Shown in pieces: positions 45,093 to 55,500 of a stretch of DNA of 64,000 nt (positions are counted from its first letter, which is position 1; each line of letters opens with the position of its first letter). A program made the position numbers and the translations under genes. Under the pieces are notes generated by a model. The model worked only from the letters and a program-made list of their open reading frames with translations, did no database searches and was not told where the DNA came from. The stretch comes from Hippopus hippopus (lineage: Eukaryota; Mollusca; Bivalvia; Cardiida; Cardiidae): contig OX328107.1 in assembly GCA_946811185.2 (NCBI GenBank), positions 42,212,360-42,276,359 on the forward strand. The letters run 5' to 3'.

Positions 45093-46075
45093 CACTCTAC
45101 TGGCCAGAAACACTACTCTGAAAACACACAGTTGAAAGAAGGGAGCAATTTTGTCTACAATCGTTTTTGGAAAGAAAAACATGGGGAAAGGGGTAGAAAT
45201 ATACAGGCACATGCTAGGAGCAACTGCTCTTATTCCCACTGTTATTCCTATAATTTACAACTGCATGCGCTCCAAATTAGTATCTGTAGTTATGGGTTAG
45301 TATACATTTATGGTTGTTGCCCTTGGATTTCCTTCTTTCCCTTTGTCATATCTGCTTGAAACAAAAGTGAATACTGTTTTAAATGATATCAAATACTGAT
45401 TTAGAAAAAGAGGTCATTGTAGCAAATTGATACTTGAAGGGGCCCAGTTAAAATCAGTGAGATGATGGCTTAACCCTGTCAATGTCTGTCAGTACTAGAT
45501 CAGAGAGCAGAAAACTTACTGTCTGATCATCAAGTTACACTGACACCCTTGAAAAGACAATATGTGGTTCTCTCTTACCTGGAAAATGCAATATGTAGAT
45601 CTAGTTCTCTCTAACCAACACAAAACATTTGTTTAGGTAAGTTGCACTCAAGGTATGCAGCATAATACTATGAAGACTGGCAGCCTGGAGGCTTTGGGTG
45701 AATATATTGCATTTGCCGTATTACAATTTTTTTTTTTCCTTTCTTTGTACGTTGAAATTGTGATTACTGGTCAATTGAAGCGTGCTGTGGTCATTTATGT
45801 TCTCATTTGCATGAAAATCACTCCTGAAGATATTGTACATTCAAAAGTTTTCTCAGGGAAGGGTTCCTGAATCCCCTTGCAAGAAAAGGGCACATTTATA
45901 CCCTCACATACTAGCCCCCCTACCCCACCCCATGCCTTTGATAATCATGGAATAATCAGGCATTCTATGGCTGTATCACATTTCAAAAGGCGACAGCAGC
46001 CCTGACTATTCTACTCCTAGGCAATTACTAGCTTTTGGAAAAAAGCAAATAGTCTGTACAAACAATTAAGTCTCT
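45093..46075. other. Intergenic sequence upstream of XRCC2, nothing recognised
   Basis: No exon of either flanking gene and no element ends were found. A weak family C-like trace (CTAGATCAGAGAGCAGAA) lies near 45495. The XRCC2 promoter should lie between 44514 and this stretch, but no motif stands out. Confidence 0.45.
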
Positions 46076-46372
46076 TTAACAAAACTTTAGACTAGACAAA
46101 ATTGAAAGCATTTGCAGATGACACATAAAATCTAGCTAAAAAGATTACTCCTGTCTTTATTAGATTGGAAAACAGCATCAGAAAAGAAAAAATTCCTGGT
46201 TTATTAGAAGCATTTGCAGATGGCAAAACTGGTGGGGTTCAAATGATGAAACTTGTTACGGACCAAATAGAAAACACTGGGAGAAGAGGAGAAAATGCCT
46301 ATTAGCAGTATTTTCTCCTTCGCTCATGTTTTTAAAGCATTTTTCCTTTGTTCTGAAAACAGAATGTTTTGA
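46076..46372 (+). repeat. TTAA-A remnants, L-R
   Basis: Two L arm pieces (GAAAGCATTTGCAGATGACA at 46103; GAAGCATTTGCAGATGGCAA at 46208) are followed by one weak core (GAGGAGAAAATGCCTATTAG). Confidence 0.65.
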
Positions 46373-46375
46373 AAA

Positions 46376-46576
46376 GGCTTACTCCTAACAACCCTGAGGA
46401 GGAAGCTCTTTCAAAACATTGTGGGAAAAGGAGAAAATGCTGGTAACCAGCATTTTCTCCTTTTCTCACAATGTTTTCAACCCTTTCAATGGAAAATTGC
46501 ACAACATTTGAATAGCTGTCTGCAAATGCTTTGAATTTGGACAAGTTTAATATTTGGTTGTTTGGTAAATGTTTAA
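46376..46576 (-). repeat. TTAA-A element, R-L, end-truncated
   Basis: R arm from TACTCCTAACAACCCTGAGG, a near-perfect core at 46418-46478, and an L arm ending TTGTTTGGTAAATGTTTAA at 46573-46576. Confidence 0.85.
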
Positions 46577-46801
46577 CCCTTTACGAAAAAATGACGACTT
46601 TTGACACCCCTGAAAGAGAAGGCTTTTGAAAACATTGTGGGAAAAGGAGAAAATGCTGGTAACCAGCATTTTCTCCTTTTCCCACAAAGTTTTCTACCCT
46701 ATCAAAGAAAAGTTGCGTCATTTGAGCCACTATGAAATTGTCGTCTGCAAATGCTTTCAATTTGGATAGGTCTTAAATTTTGCCGTGTGGTAAAGGGTTA
46801 A
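46573..46801 (-). repeat. TTAA-A element, R-L, full length
   Basis: TTAA at 46573 and 46798, the first shared with the previous copy in the same orientation. The core is intact but for one base. Confidence 0.92.
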
Positions 46802-47012
46802 TCCATTACAGTACAGGCTACAAGGGAAGGGTAACTACTTTTTCAACAACATTGAAAATGCTGTGTAGAAAACAGCAAAATTAATGCTCCTTTCTCCCAT
46901 GGTCTTCCCAAGAAATAGAAACTGAAGTAAAAAGGCATAAAAAGTTGTACCCTTTTAGTACAAGGCAAAATATTGTTATTTTCATTTCCTAAATTGTGTT
47001 AGTTGTATTTGA

Positions 47013-47304
47013 TTGATTGTTTGGTGTTAAATGCCATTTTTAATATTTTTTCAGTTATATTGCAGTAGTCAGTGCACCTCTCCACGCTTTCTTGGAGTTC
47101 CAGTACTCTGCACAATATTCTTTCCAAGCCACTGGCTGCTTTCCCACATAACCATCACTGAAACAACGGTTGGAGAGGAATGAATCTTGTCGCACTGACT
47201 ATCATCATTCCCGAGAAAGAAATTGGCCAAGTCAGGAATTGAACACTGGACCCCTTGTTCTCAAGTCCTGCATGCTACAGACTGAGCTACTGGGGCTCAG
47301 CTGA
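47013..47304 (-). mobile_element. tRNA-derived SINE, full length, with target duplication
   Basis: TTGTATTTGA flanks it at 47003-47012 and 47305-47314. The head reads, on the minus strand, CCCCAGTAGCTCAGTCTGTAG and GTGTTCAATTCC. Box B is mutated. Confidence 0.88.
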
Positions 47305-47607
47305 TTGTATTTGAAAAAGTAAAAAAAAAAATGTTTTCTTTGGAATGTTTTTATTTGTATTTTCTTCTTATAAAAGCCTTCTCTAACATAAACATCTAAG
47401 ATCTCCCAATAAAACTTCATATCATTCACATAGAAATGAATTACATGTAACCAAAGAATATGAAATATGTGTTATTTACAGTGTAAAAAACACTTAAAAA
47501 GACCCAAAGATGTAAACCAAACTACTGCAGTAAAGGAGGGGCATGCAAAATAAGACAACATATCTGATGGAGTGGACAGAAAAGAATAAATATTTACGGC
47601 AAAAGAA

Positions 47608-47660
47608 AAAATAATAATGATGATGATGATGTTATTATTATTAATAATAATAATGTTATC
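47608..47660. repeat. ATG/ATT/AAT microsatellite
   Basis: ATGATGATGATG is followed by TTATTATTATTAATAATAAT, a compound trinucleotide repeat with an inverted centre. Confidence 0.85.
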
Positions 47661-47674
47661 ACAAAATAATACCT

Positions 47675-47915
47675 AGTGGCCACAAAATACTATCTCATGG
47701 ACAAAAAATAACAATGTGTCATGACCACAACATGACATCTCATGGCCACAAAATTATATAGTAATGATAACGTGTTGTGGCCACATAAAAAATCTAGCCA
47801 CAAACTAAAATAACCTCATGACCACAAACAAATAGTGCCTCATGGCCACAAAATTATACCTCATAGCCACAAAATTTTACTAGTATCTCATGGCCACAAA
47901 AAGGTGTATCATGGT
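47675..47915. repeat. Degenerate minisatellite, CTCATGGCCACAAAA
   Basis: The unit CTCATGGCCACAAAATwwTA recurs at irregular spacings of about 20-40 bp (47688, 47735, 47830, 47885 among others). Copies are heavily mutated. Confidence 0.7.
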
Positions 47916-47994
47916 CACAAGTTTTGAAATTATTTCTTTTCCACAAGATAATTGTTCTTTTCTTGCATACCCCGTCCATCCTGCTGAACAAAAC

Positions 47995-48175
47995 ACGAGC
48001 AGCACTTTGGGAAAAGGGTGTTTAATGCATGTTTGTAATGCATTATACCTACCAATTGTCAGATAAATGGTTCCACTTTGTCTAAAACCAACTAAATCAA
48101 GCGGTAGAGATGTCCTCTGACAAGTAGATAATTTACCAACAGCAAAAAGTTTTAACAAATGTCAGCTCACATATT
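47995..48175. repeat. Family B element, partial
   Basis: GAGCAGCACTTTGGGAAAAG, then GTGTTTAATGCATG, AAATGGTTCCACTTTGTCTA and CAGCAAAAAGTTTTAACAAA follow family B order; both ends are eroded. Confidence 0.55.
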
Positions 48176-48213
48176 TTATATCGTTCTAAACTGTAGGAAT
48201 GCCAACTAGTTTT

Positions 48214-48354
48214 ATCAGACAACAAAATTTTAGACATTTCAAAACTGAACACCATTGCAGACAAAAAATAAACTGTGTCTCTGTTGATGGGACTCATCTC
48301 TGAAAGGGTAGAAAATACTGTTAGAAAATAAGAAAATCATGTTCTCCTTTTCCC
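48214..48354 (+). repeat. TTAA-A element, left part, cut by the next copy
   Basis: L arm from TTTATCAGACAACAAAATTT through GAAAGGGTAGAAAATACTG and a broken core. It stops at TTCCC directly before the TTAA of the following element. Confidence 0.7.
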
Positions 48355-48584
48355 TTAACTCTTTACAAATGACAAAATTTCAGACCGGTCCAAATTGAAA
48401 GCACTTGCAGACAACATTATCAAATATTGGTCTAATTGTAAGATTTGTCTGTGACAAGATAGAAAACATTGTGAGAAAAGGAGAAAATGCTGGTTACCAG
48501 CATTTTCTCCTTTTCCTACAATGTTTTCAAAAGGCTTTTTCCTCTAAGTCGTTAAAACTCGGGATTGTGTGGTAAAGGGTTACT
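48355..48584 (+). repeat. TTAA-A element, L-R
   Basis: TTAA at 48355; the right end reads GTGTGGTAAAGGGTTAC. The core is intact apart from GAGAAAAGG at its start. Confidence 0.9.
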
Positions 48585-48789
48585 GCTTTCATAAGTCGAG
48601 TTCCTCGATTTCATAAAAACCCTGAGCTGTGTGGAAAAGGAGGTAAATTAGGTCAATTTTGAAGACAAAGTAGACAAATATCTGACTGCACATTTACAGA
48701 AGACAGCATTAGAAAACACAGAGGAAAAAGTTTCCACAAATTACTACAAACAAAAGTGCTTTTCTTTCACTGCTTCTCTTGGTCCTTTC

Positions 48790-49015
48790 AAAACTTTACC
48801 TGACAATCCCGATTTAATGACTTTTAAGAAAAAGACCTTTGGAAACATTTTGGAAAAGGACAAAATGCTGGTAACCAGCATGTTCTCCTTTTCCCACAAT
48901 ATTTTCTTCCCTTCCAGAGGCAAATTTCATTTTTTGAGTTGCACAACTTTGTTATCTGCAAATGCTTTCAGTTTTGACCAGTCTAAAATTTTGTGGTTGG
49001 GTAACAAATTGATAG
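48790..49015 (-). repeat. TTAA-A element, R-L, diverged
   Basis: R end TTTACCTGACAATCCCGATT; core GGAAAAGGACAAAATGCTGG / CCAGCATGTTCTCCTTTTCC with a compensating pattern; L arm in reverse ends GTGGTTGGGTAACA. Confidence 0.8.
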
Positions 49016-49560
49016 TCAACAAAATTTTACACTTATCCAAACTGAAGGTGTTAGCAATTAACATATGAAATGCAGCTCAAATGACGCAATTTGACTTTCA
49101 ATAGGTCAAAAACATTGTGGGAAGAGGAGAAAATGCTGGTTACCAGCATTTTCTCCTTTTCCAGCAATGTTTTTGAAAGGTTTCTCTTAGGGTTTATCCC
49201 GAGCCCCGGTAGCTCAGTCGGTAGCGTACAGGACTTGAGAACAGGGGGTCGTGAGTTCGATCCCCGGCTCAGCCAATTTCTTTCCGAGGATTGATGATAG
49301 TCATTGCGACAGGATTCATTCCTCTCTCACTGCTGACCATTGTTTCGACGATGGTTATGTGGGAAAACAGCCACTGGCTTGGAAAGAATATTGTGCGGAG
49401 TACTGGTAACAGAAACTCCAGGAAAGCATGGATAGGTGCACTGGCCGCCGTGATATAACTGAAATAATGTTGAAAACGGCGTTAAACAGCATACAATCAA
49501 TCAATCAATCATGAGGGTTTATCAAGGGTCTTTAAAGATCTTGGACTTTAAATTGAAGGA
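49016..49560 (+). repeat. TTAA-A element, L-R, with a SINE in its R arm
   Basis: L arm from GTCAACAAAATTTTACAC, intact core at 49111-49170. The R arm is interrupted by the SINE at 49199-49513 and resumes with TTTATCAAGGGTCTTTAAAG. Confidence 0.82.
49199..49513 (+). mobile_element. tRNA-derived SINE, full length and best preserved
   Basis: AGGGTTTATC flanks it at 49189-49198 and 49514-49523. The tRNA-like head spans about 49203-49275, with box A TAGCTCAGTCGGTAG at 49210-49224 and box B GAGTTCGATCC at 49253-49263, both expected to drive RNA polymerase III. The central body holds CCACTGGCTTGGAAAGAATA and GGATAGGTGCACTGGCCGCC, and the tail is (CAAT)n. Mollusc V-SINE-type elements such as RUDI are a possible identity, from memory only. 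Confidence 0.93.
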
Positions 49561-49564
49561 TTCT

Positions 49565-50030
49565 TCAATGACGGGTAATGGGCTAAACCTTCATTGAGGT
49601 GGAGAATTCCTTTTTTACACGGACAGTTTGACATCAAATCCCACAAATTTGTGTCAAAAAGCTAGTTAAGTAATTATAAATTAAGTGACACAAATATTAA
49701 CAAAGTGCTCTTTGTATACTATTTACACCATTAGTTCCCAAATATACATGTACTCCTTTTTCCAGATTTGCATTATTCCTCTATGAAACAACAGGCTATG
49801 TTACAAGATATTTTGCAAAATTTTGTTCCCTACTTGCTCCGTTATACATGTTATACATGTACTGTTACCAAGGGTTTGTTTGTTGAAGGGCTACAGCAGT
49901 GCATAATTTCATTTGCTGTGTTATATTATCAAGGCACAGGCATCTTTGCCAGCGGACAATGTAAGCCCAGACTCAACTCGACAAAATAAATTACTTAAGT
50001 TTGTTTAATGAGTTAAGTCATAAAAAAGTA
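49565..50030. other. Intergenic sequence, nothing recognised
   Basis: Between the 3' end of the KIAA2013-like gene and XRCC2. There is a short TATACATG duplication near 49840-49860. No exon or element was found. Confidence 0.45.
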
Positions 50031-50870
50031 GAAAATATTTTGGAAAAAAGGAGAAAATGCTGGTAACCAGAATTTGGGTAACCAGAATTTTCTCCTACCA
50101 AATTGTTTCCAAAAGCATTCTTCCTAAGGATAGTTAATGGATACTTAAAACATAGCGTTAAGAAAGCCCTAAACTTTTAGAACAAAGTTTTCCTGACCTG
50201 TTTCCTACAGCTTTCTTCCTCAACAGGTTGTATTGTTTATTTATTTCTTTATTGAATGGAGTTATATGCCCCTTTCAACATTACATGTACTTCAATTGTA
50301 TCATCACAACAGTTCACTTATTCATGTATATCCTAACTTTAACTAGTACTAGGGTAGGGCTTTGAAGTGTCTTGCCAAAGGACATTCCCAACCCAGTCCC
50401 CAGGTTATAAGATATTATTGTGCTTTGCTGAAACATACAAAGTCATGTATTGACTACAATAGCAACAAACAGAGATAAATTATAGAATAATGCAATTATA
50501 TTTTGAGATATTTACAATGATATGTTAACATTTAGCAATATAATAAAACCCTAGTAAAAACATAAACATGTTTTATACTCTTTACCAAAAGATCCTATGT
50601 TATGGAACACATTGAGGGAAGGAAGAAAATGCTGGTAAAACTCATGTTTTTCAACCCTTAGACAAATCATATCAGTTGACCTACATTTGATGTTTGAAAT
50701 TGCTTTCAATATTCACAAGTCGTGTAAATATCTATAGGTAGAAATGAAAAGGAAAACTGATTTTACTTATAATTATTGGTTACCTGCATTTTTTTCTTTT
50801 TCCATAATGTTTTCGAAAGCCTCTTTCCTCAGGGATATCAAATCTTGAGATTATGTGGTAATGGCAAAGG
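50031..50870. repeat. Scattered TTAA-A fragments in intergenic sequence
   Basis: A half core with a duplicated GGTAACCAGAATTT is at 50040-50100. Weak R-L and L-R remnants lie at 50577-50720 and 50735-50872. The rest (50160-50570) is unassigned AT-rich sequence. Confidence 0.5.
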
Positions 50871-50871
50871 C

Positions 50872-51097
50872 TTAACTCTGTACCACAAAACAAAATTTAA
50901 GATTTGTCCAAATTCAAAGCATTTGCAGACAACAAATAAATATGGATGAAATAATGTAATTTGTTCTTTAACGGGCAGAAAATATGTGAGAAAATGAGAT
51001 AATGCCCCTTAACAGCATTTCCTCCTTTTCCCAAAATGTTTTTAAAAGCCCTTTTCCACAGGGTCATTAAAACTAACGACTGTTTAGTAAAGAGTTA
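50872..51097 (+). repeat. TTAA-A element, L-R
   Basis: TTAA at 50872 and right end CTGTTTAGTAAAGAGTTAC. The core is damaged (GTGAGAAAATGAGATAATGC). Confidence 0.8.
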
Positions 51098-51249
51098 CAG
51101 AAGATTTAAACATCTCCAATAAAAATACAAAATGAAAATGGACTAATAATATGAAGATGGAGAACACATGATAGTAAGCTGATTGCTGCATTGGGCATTT
51201 GTTAGAAAACAATATGGCATTAACTGGATTTCAAAATCTGGAATGGACA

Positions 51250-51470
51250 GCCCAACTTTTACCAGAGAAACAATTTCAGGCTTACCCAACTTGAAAGCAT
51301 TTACAGATGACAAATTGAATCTGACTTTGATGGTGGGATTTGTCTATAAAAGTGTGGAAAACATTGTGGGAAAAGGAAAAAATGCTGATTACCAGCATTT
51401 TCTTTTCCACCATGTTTTAAAAACCCTTCCTTCTTTGGGTCAGTAATAAAACATTGGATTGTTTGGCGAA
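51250..51470 (+). repeat. TTAA-A element, L-R, diverged
   Basis: L arm CTTACCCAACTTGAAAGC, core at 51356-51420 shortened on the right, R arm ending GTTTGGCGAAGGGTT. Confidence 0.75.
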
Positions 51471-51529
51471 GGGTTCACTCCTATATATCAGCTGGTACAC
51501 AATAAGGCTTCATAAACAAAAGACCTAAG

Positions 51530-51856
51530 TTCTTTCACTTTACCAATCCACAAAATTTAAGACTTGTCCATTTTGTAAGCATTTGCAGCCAACAAAGTAA
51601 ATGAGACTCAAATGTTGTAATATTCTTATAATAGGGTGAAAACACTGGGAAAAGGAGAAAGTGCTGGTCATCCACATTTTCTCCTTTGCCCATAATGTTT
51701 TCAAAATCCTTCTGAACTAAAGCTGGTAAAACTCAGGGTGTCTGTTGGAAAAGGGAGAAAATGCTGGTTACAAGCATTTTCTCCTTTTCCCATAATGTTT
51801 TCATAATTTTATTTCTTAGAGTCATTAAACCACAGGAGTGTTTGGTAAAGGGTTGA
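51530..51856 (+). repeat. TTAA-A element with duplicated core
   Basis: One L arm is followed by a first core (51650-51700) and R-arm start, then a second core (51743-51800) and a second R arm. It looks like a partial tandem duplication. Confidence 0.72.
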
Positions 51857-51908
51857 TATATTTGCAATATTTTGGGTCTTCCCTATCAGCTGAGGGCCCT
51901 TATTTTTT

Positions 51909-52132
51909 TTAACCCTTTACCACACTATATAGAATTTAAACAACCTTGTGGAAGAAACCTTTTCAAAACATAATGGGAAAAGGAGAAAATGCTGGTAACC
52001 AGCATTTTATCCTTTTCCCACAATGTTTTCTACCTTTCCAGGACATATTCTACAATTTGAGCCACATCTAATTTGCTGTCTAGAACAGCCTTGAAAGCTT
52101 TGATCCATCTAGGATCTGTCATTTCGTAAAAA
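51909..52132 (-). repeat. TTAA-A element, R-L
   Basis: TTAA at 51909. The core is intact but for ATTTTATCC. The right end is eroded (ATTTCGTAAAAACTAATT). Confidence 0.85.
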
Positions 52133-52325
52133 CTAATTATCACCCTCAGTTACTCTACTGTCTTAAGGAAGCCAGTAGCTTGAACAGGCCTGATAGCATA
52201 TTTAGTACTGGCAAAGAAATAGCTTGGAATGCACGGAAAGATCATATGATCGTATGCCCTGATTCAACTTATGAACAGTTCAATGCGTGTGTCTCATGCC
52301 AAAGCAAATTAAACCCGACAAACTG

Positions 52326-52513
52326 CTATACATGATACCTGCTTTTAGTAAACCTTTCCTGTGCTTGACAGTATTCATTATAAATAAGTTTAAACAAAAA
52401 TAAATGGAAAACTATGACTAAAAATGCTATGGAAACCCAAAACAACGTCGGCAATCCACCAAAGTGGTGACCGTGGCGATGTAACGCTATCACATGGTGT
52501 TCATGAGCAGGTG
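52326..52513 (-). CDS. KIAA2013: KIAA2013-like last coding exon with transmembrane helix
   Basis: The acceptor is CTGTTTTTCAG. It encodes [19 protein letters not shown], the membrane helix and the tail ending KSRYHV, then TAG at 52328-52326. The His-rich stretch before the helix is notable. Confidence 0.85.
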
Positions 52514-55500
52514 CTGAAAAACAGAAAATAGAAGTTTTATGAATACGTGAATCTCACACTCTTCAACATAGAACAATATTTTAGACTGGTCTAAATCAAA
52601 AGCATTTGTAATTACAAAATAACCATAACTCAAAAATTGAACAATTATTGGGAAGGGCTTAAAACATTGTGGGAAAAGGAGAAAATGCTGTTACCAGCAT
52701 TTTCTCCTTTTCCCCCCATGTTTTCTATCCTTTCAAAGTCAAGTACCATCATCAGAACAGCATCTAGTTTCTTGTCTGCAAATACTTTCAATTGGGACAA
52801 GTCTAAAATTTTGTTGTTTGCATTTCAGCTCAACTGTTTTTTATAAAAACATGGAGGTATTGTCAAAACCCTATTGTCTGCACTGTCATCATGTGAAACA
52901 TAACATTTTATCAATTATTTTTCATTACTGATGAAATTTACTTCAATCCTGGACTAGTAGTGTACTATCAAAAAGGGAACAACATTGTTTTAAAATGTCT
53001 TCTTAATCAGGGACTGAGCCCTGGTAGCCCAGTCAGTAGCATACAGGACTCAAGAACAGTGGGTTGCTGGTTCGATCTCCAGCTCAACCAATTTCTTTCC
53101 AAGGATTGATGATAGTCATTGCAACAGGATTTATTCCTCTCTCACAGCTGATCATTGTTTCGACGATAGTTATATGGAAAAAGCAACCAGTGGCTTCGAA
53201 AGAATATTGTGCAGAGTACAGGTGAAGAAAACTCCAGGAAAGCATGGAAGGGTGCACTGGCTGCCACAATATAACTGAAATAATGTTGAAAATGGCATTA
53301 AACACCATACAATCAATCAATCTTAGAGTCATCAAAACACGAGGTTGTTTGTTTAAGAGTTGAAAAAAAGCTTCTTACCTTCTCCTATTTCTTTCACATG
53401 AATGGCATGTTTATACTCATTAATGTGTAATAGATCAGCAGTTATATATAAAATAGAGGTTAGGGGCTCTGTCAATTTGACTGGAAACTTGGACCATGTT
53501 TTGCTGAAATATGGTAACAAAATAGAGATTTACACATATGGTGTGACAACTGATTATAAAAAAAAGTAGAAAATATCCTTCTTTTATCAGCCTGAAATCT
53601 ATTCTGATATTTTTTTTTTCTTTTTGTTTCAATCATTTCCTAGTCAAAATAATTATAGAAATAATTGATGAGATTTCTATTGTCATACAAAATTTATACT
53701 CATCAGAATTGAAAGCATAAGAAGACAAAAAAATTCAATGTGGCTCTAATGCTCAATGTGGGTCTGTCCTTGAAAGGAAAGAAAACATTGTGGGAAAAGG
53801 AAAAAACTGCGGATAGCCAGCATTTTCTACTTTTTGCACAATGTTACTAAAAGCCGTCAACATTAGAGTCGTTAAAACTTGGGACTGTTTGATTAACCCT
53901 TTACCAGACGAAAGCATTTCAGACTTTTCAAAATCGAAAGCATTTGCAGACGACAAAAATAAATGTGGCTAAATTGGCGGAATTTGTCCTTGATAGAGTA
54001 GAAAACGCTGTGGGAAAAGAACAAAATGCTGGTAACAAGCATTTTCTCTTTTTCCCAAAATATTTTTACTATCCTTCACAGATGAATCCCATCATTTGGT
54101 CAAGTTTAATTTGTTGTCTGCAAATTTTTTCGAATAGAATAAGTCTGAAATTTTGTCTTTTGGTTATCAGTTTATAGTTGTACGAACTTGTAATGACAGC
54201 AAAAATGTGAAAGCATTTGGTAACCTATGTGCACGTACAAAGATAGATAAACAGATGGAAACATTTACATATGGACAGATGGGCAGACAAAAAGATGGCT
54301 GTATTCAAGGCATTTGCAGACTCCAAATTAATTTTGGCTTAACTGATGAGATAAGTCTTTGAGTGTGTTCAAAACAATGTCAAAAATGGAGAACATGCTT
54401 CTAGCCAGCATTTTCTACTTTTCCCACATCATTTTCAAATGTCTTTAAGGACAGGGCACCCTAATGCAGATTCCTGTAACATTGCCTTTCAGCGTATGGA
54501 TTCAGCTTAGACTTGGGTAATCTGTAATCGATCGGCCGATAGATGCTGGTTCCCAGCATCAATCACGGATTACCCGAATCTTAGCCAAATCTTTACAATG
54601 AAAGGCGATGTTACACGAATCCCATTAGGGTGCCCTATTCTTAATCGCCAGGGTTCTAAAAGCACAGAATGGTTTAATAAAAGCATTAACCCTTTACCAC
54701 ACGGCAAAATTTAAGACCTATCCAAATTGAAAGCATTTGCAGACGACAATTTCATAGTGGCTCAAATGAAACAACTTTTCTTTGATAGGGTAGAAAACTT
54801 TGTGGGAAAAGGAGAAAATGCTGGTTACCAGCATTTTCTCCTTTTCCCACAATGTTTTCAAAAGGCCTCTTTTTTAGGGGCGTCAAAAGGCGTCATTGTG
54901 TGGTAAAGGGTTAACTCTTAGGCTGCTATGCGCCACTCACGGTCTTTTGGGGGACAGCGTAGATCAAGATCAGACTGCACAGAATGTGCAGTCTGATCTT
55001 GTATCTACACTGTCTTATAAGAAGATGATATCTTTCCTCAAAAATACCTTTCAAACAGCAATATTTGGATTTTTACTGTTGGTTTGAAAGTTTCATTTCT
55101 TTTATATAGCAGGATAAGATTTAACAGATGATACCTAAACATGAAGTTACCTTAGAGCGATAGGTGGATCCAAACAGCCTGCATCACACGCATAATATGG
55201 CTTGTCATTACGATCCAACGACACAAATATATTAGCTTTATTGTCTTCACCCACTAATATGGAGATATTTAAGTGAGTGTTATTTCCGTAATTTATTCTA
55301 TGAAAATTAAAATCTCTGTGAGTGTCCTTTGGATGTAGACCCATTTCTAAATGATCGTCTCCAAACCGCAGAGATCCAATGCTGAGTAACATGGCTTGTA
55401 AGACCCCTTCCACACCTATGGTAAAATAAGAGTACTGTATAAATTTAAAGTATTTTGTAGCACTTTCTCCTTTTCTCAAAATGTTTTCAACCCTATAAAA

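Noticed and set aside
49203..49275. A tRNA gene (box A and box B present)
   Set aside because: It is the head of a SINE: the same head plus body occurs at several sites with target duplications, and the arms do not form a proper cloverleaf acceptor stem.
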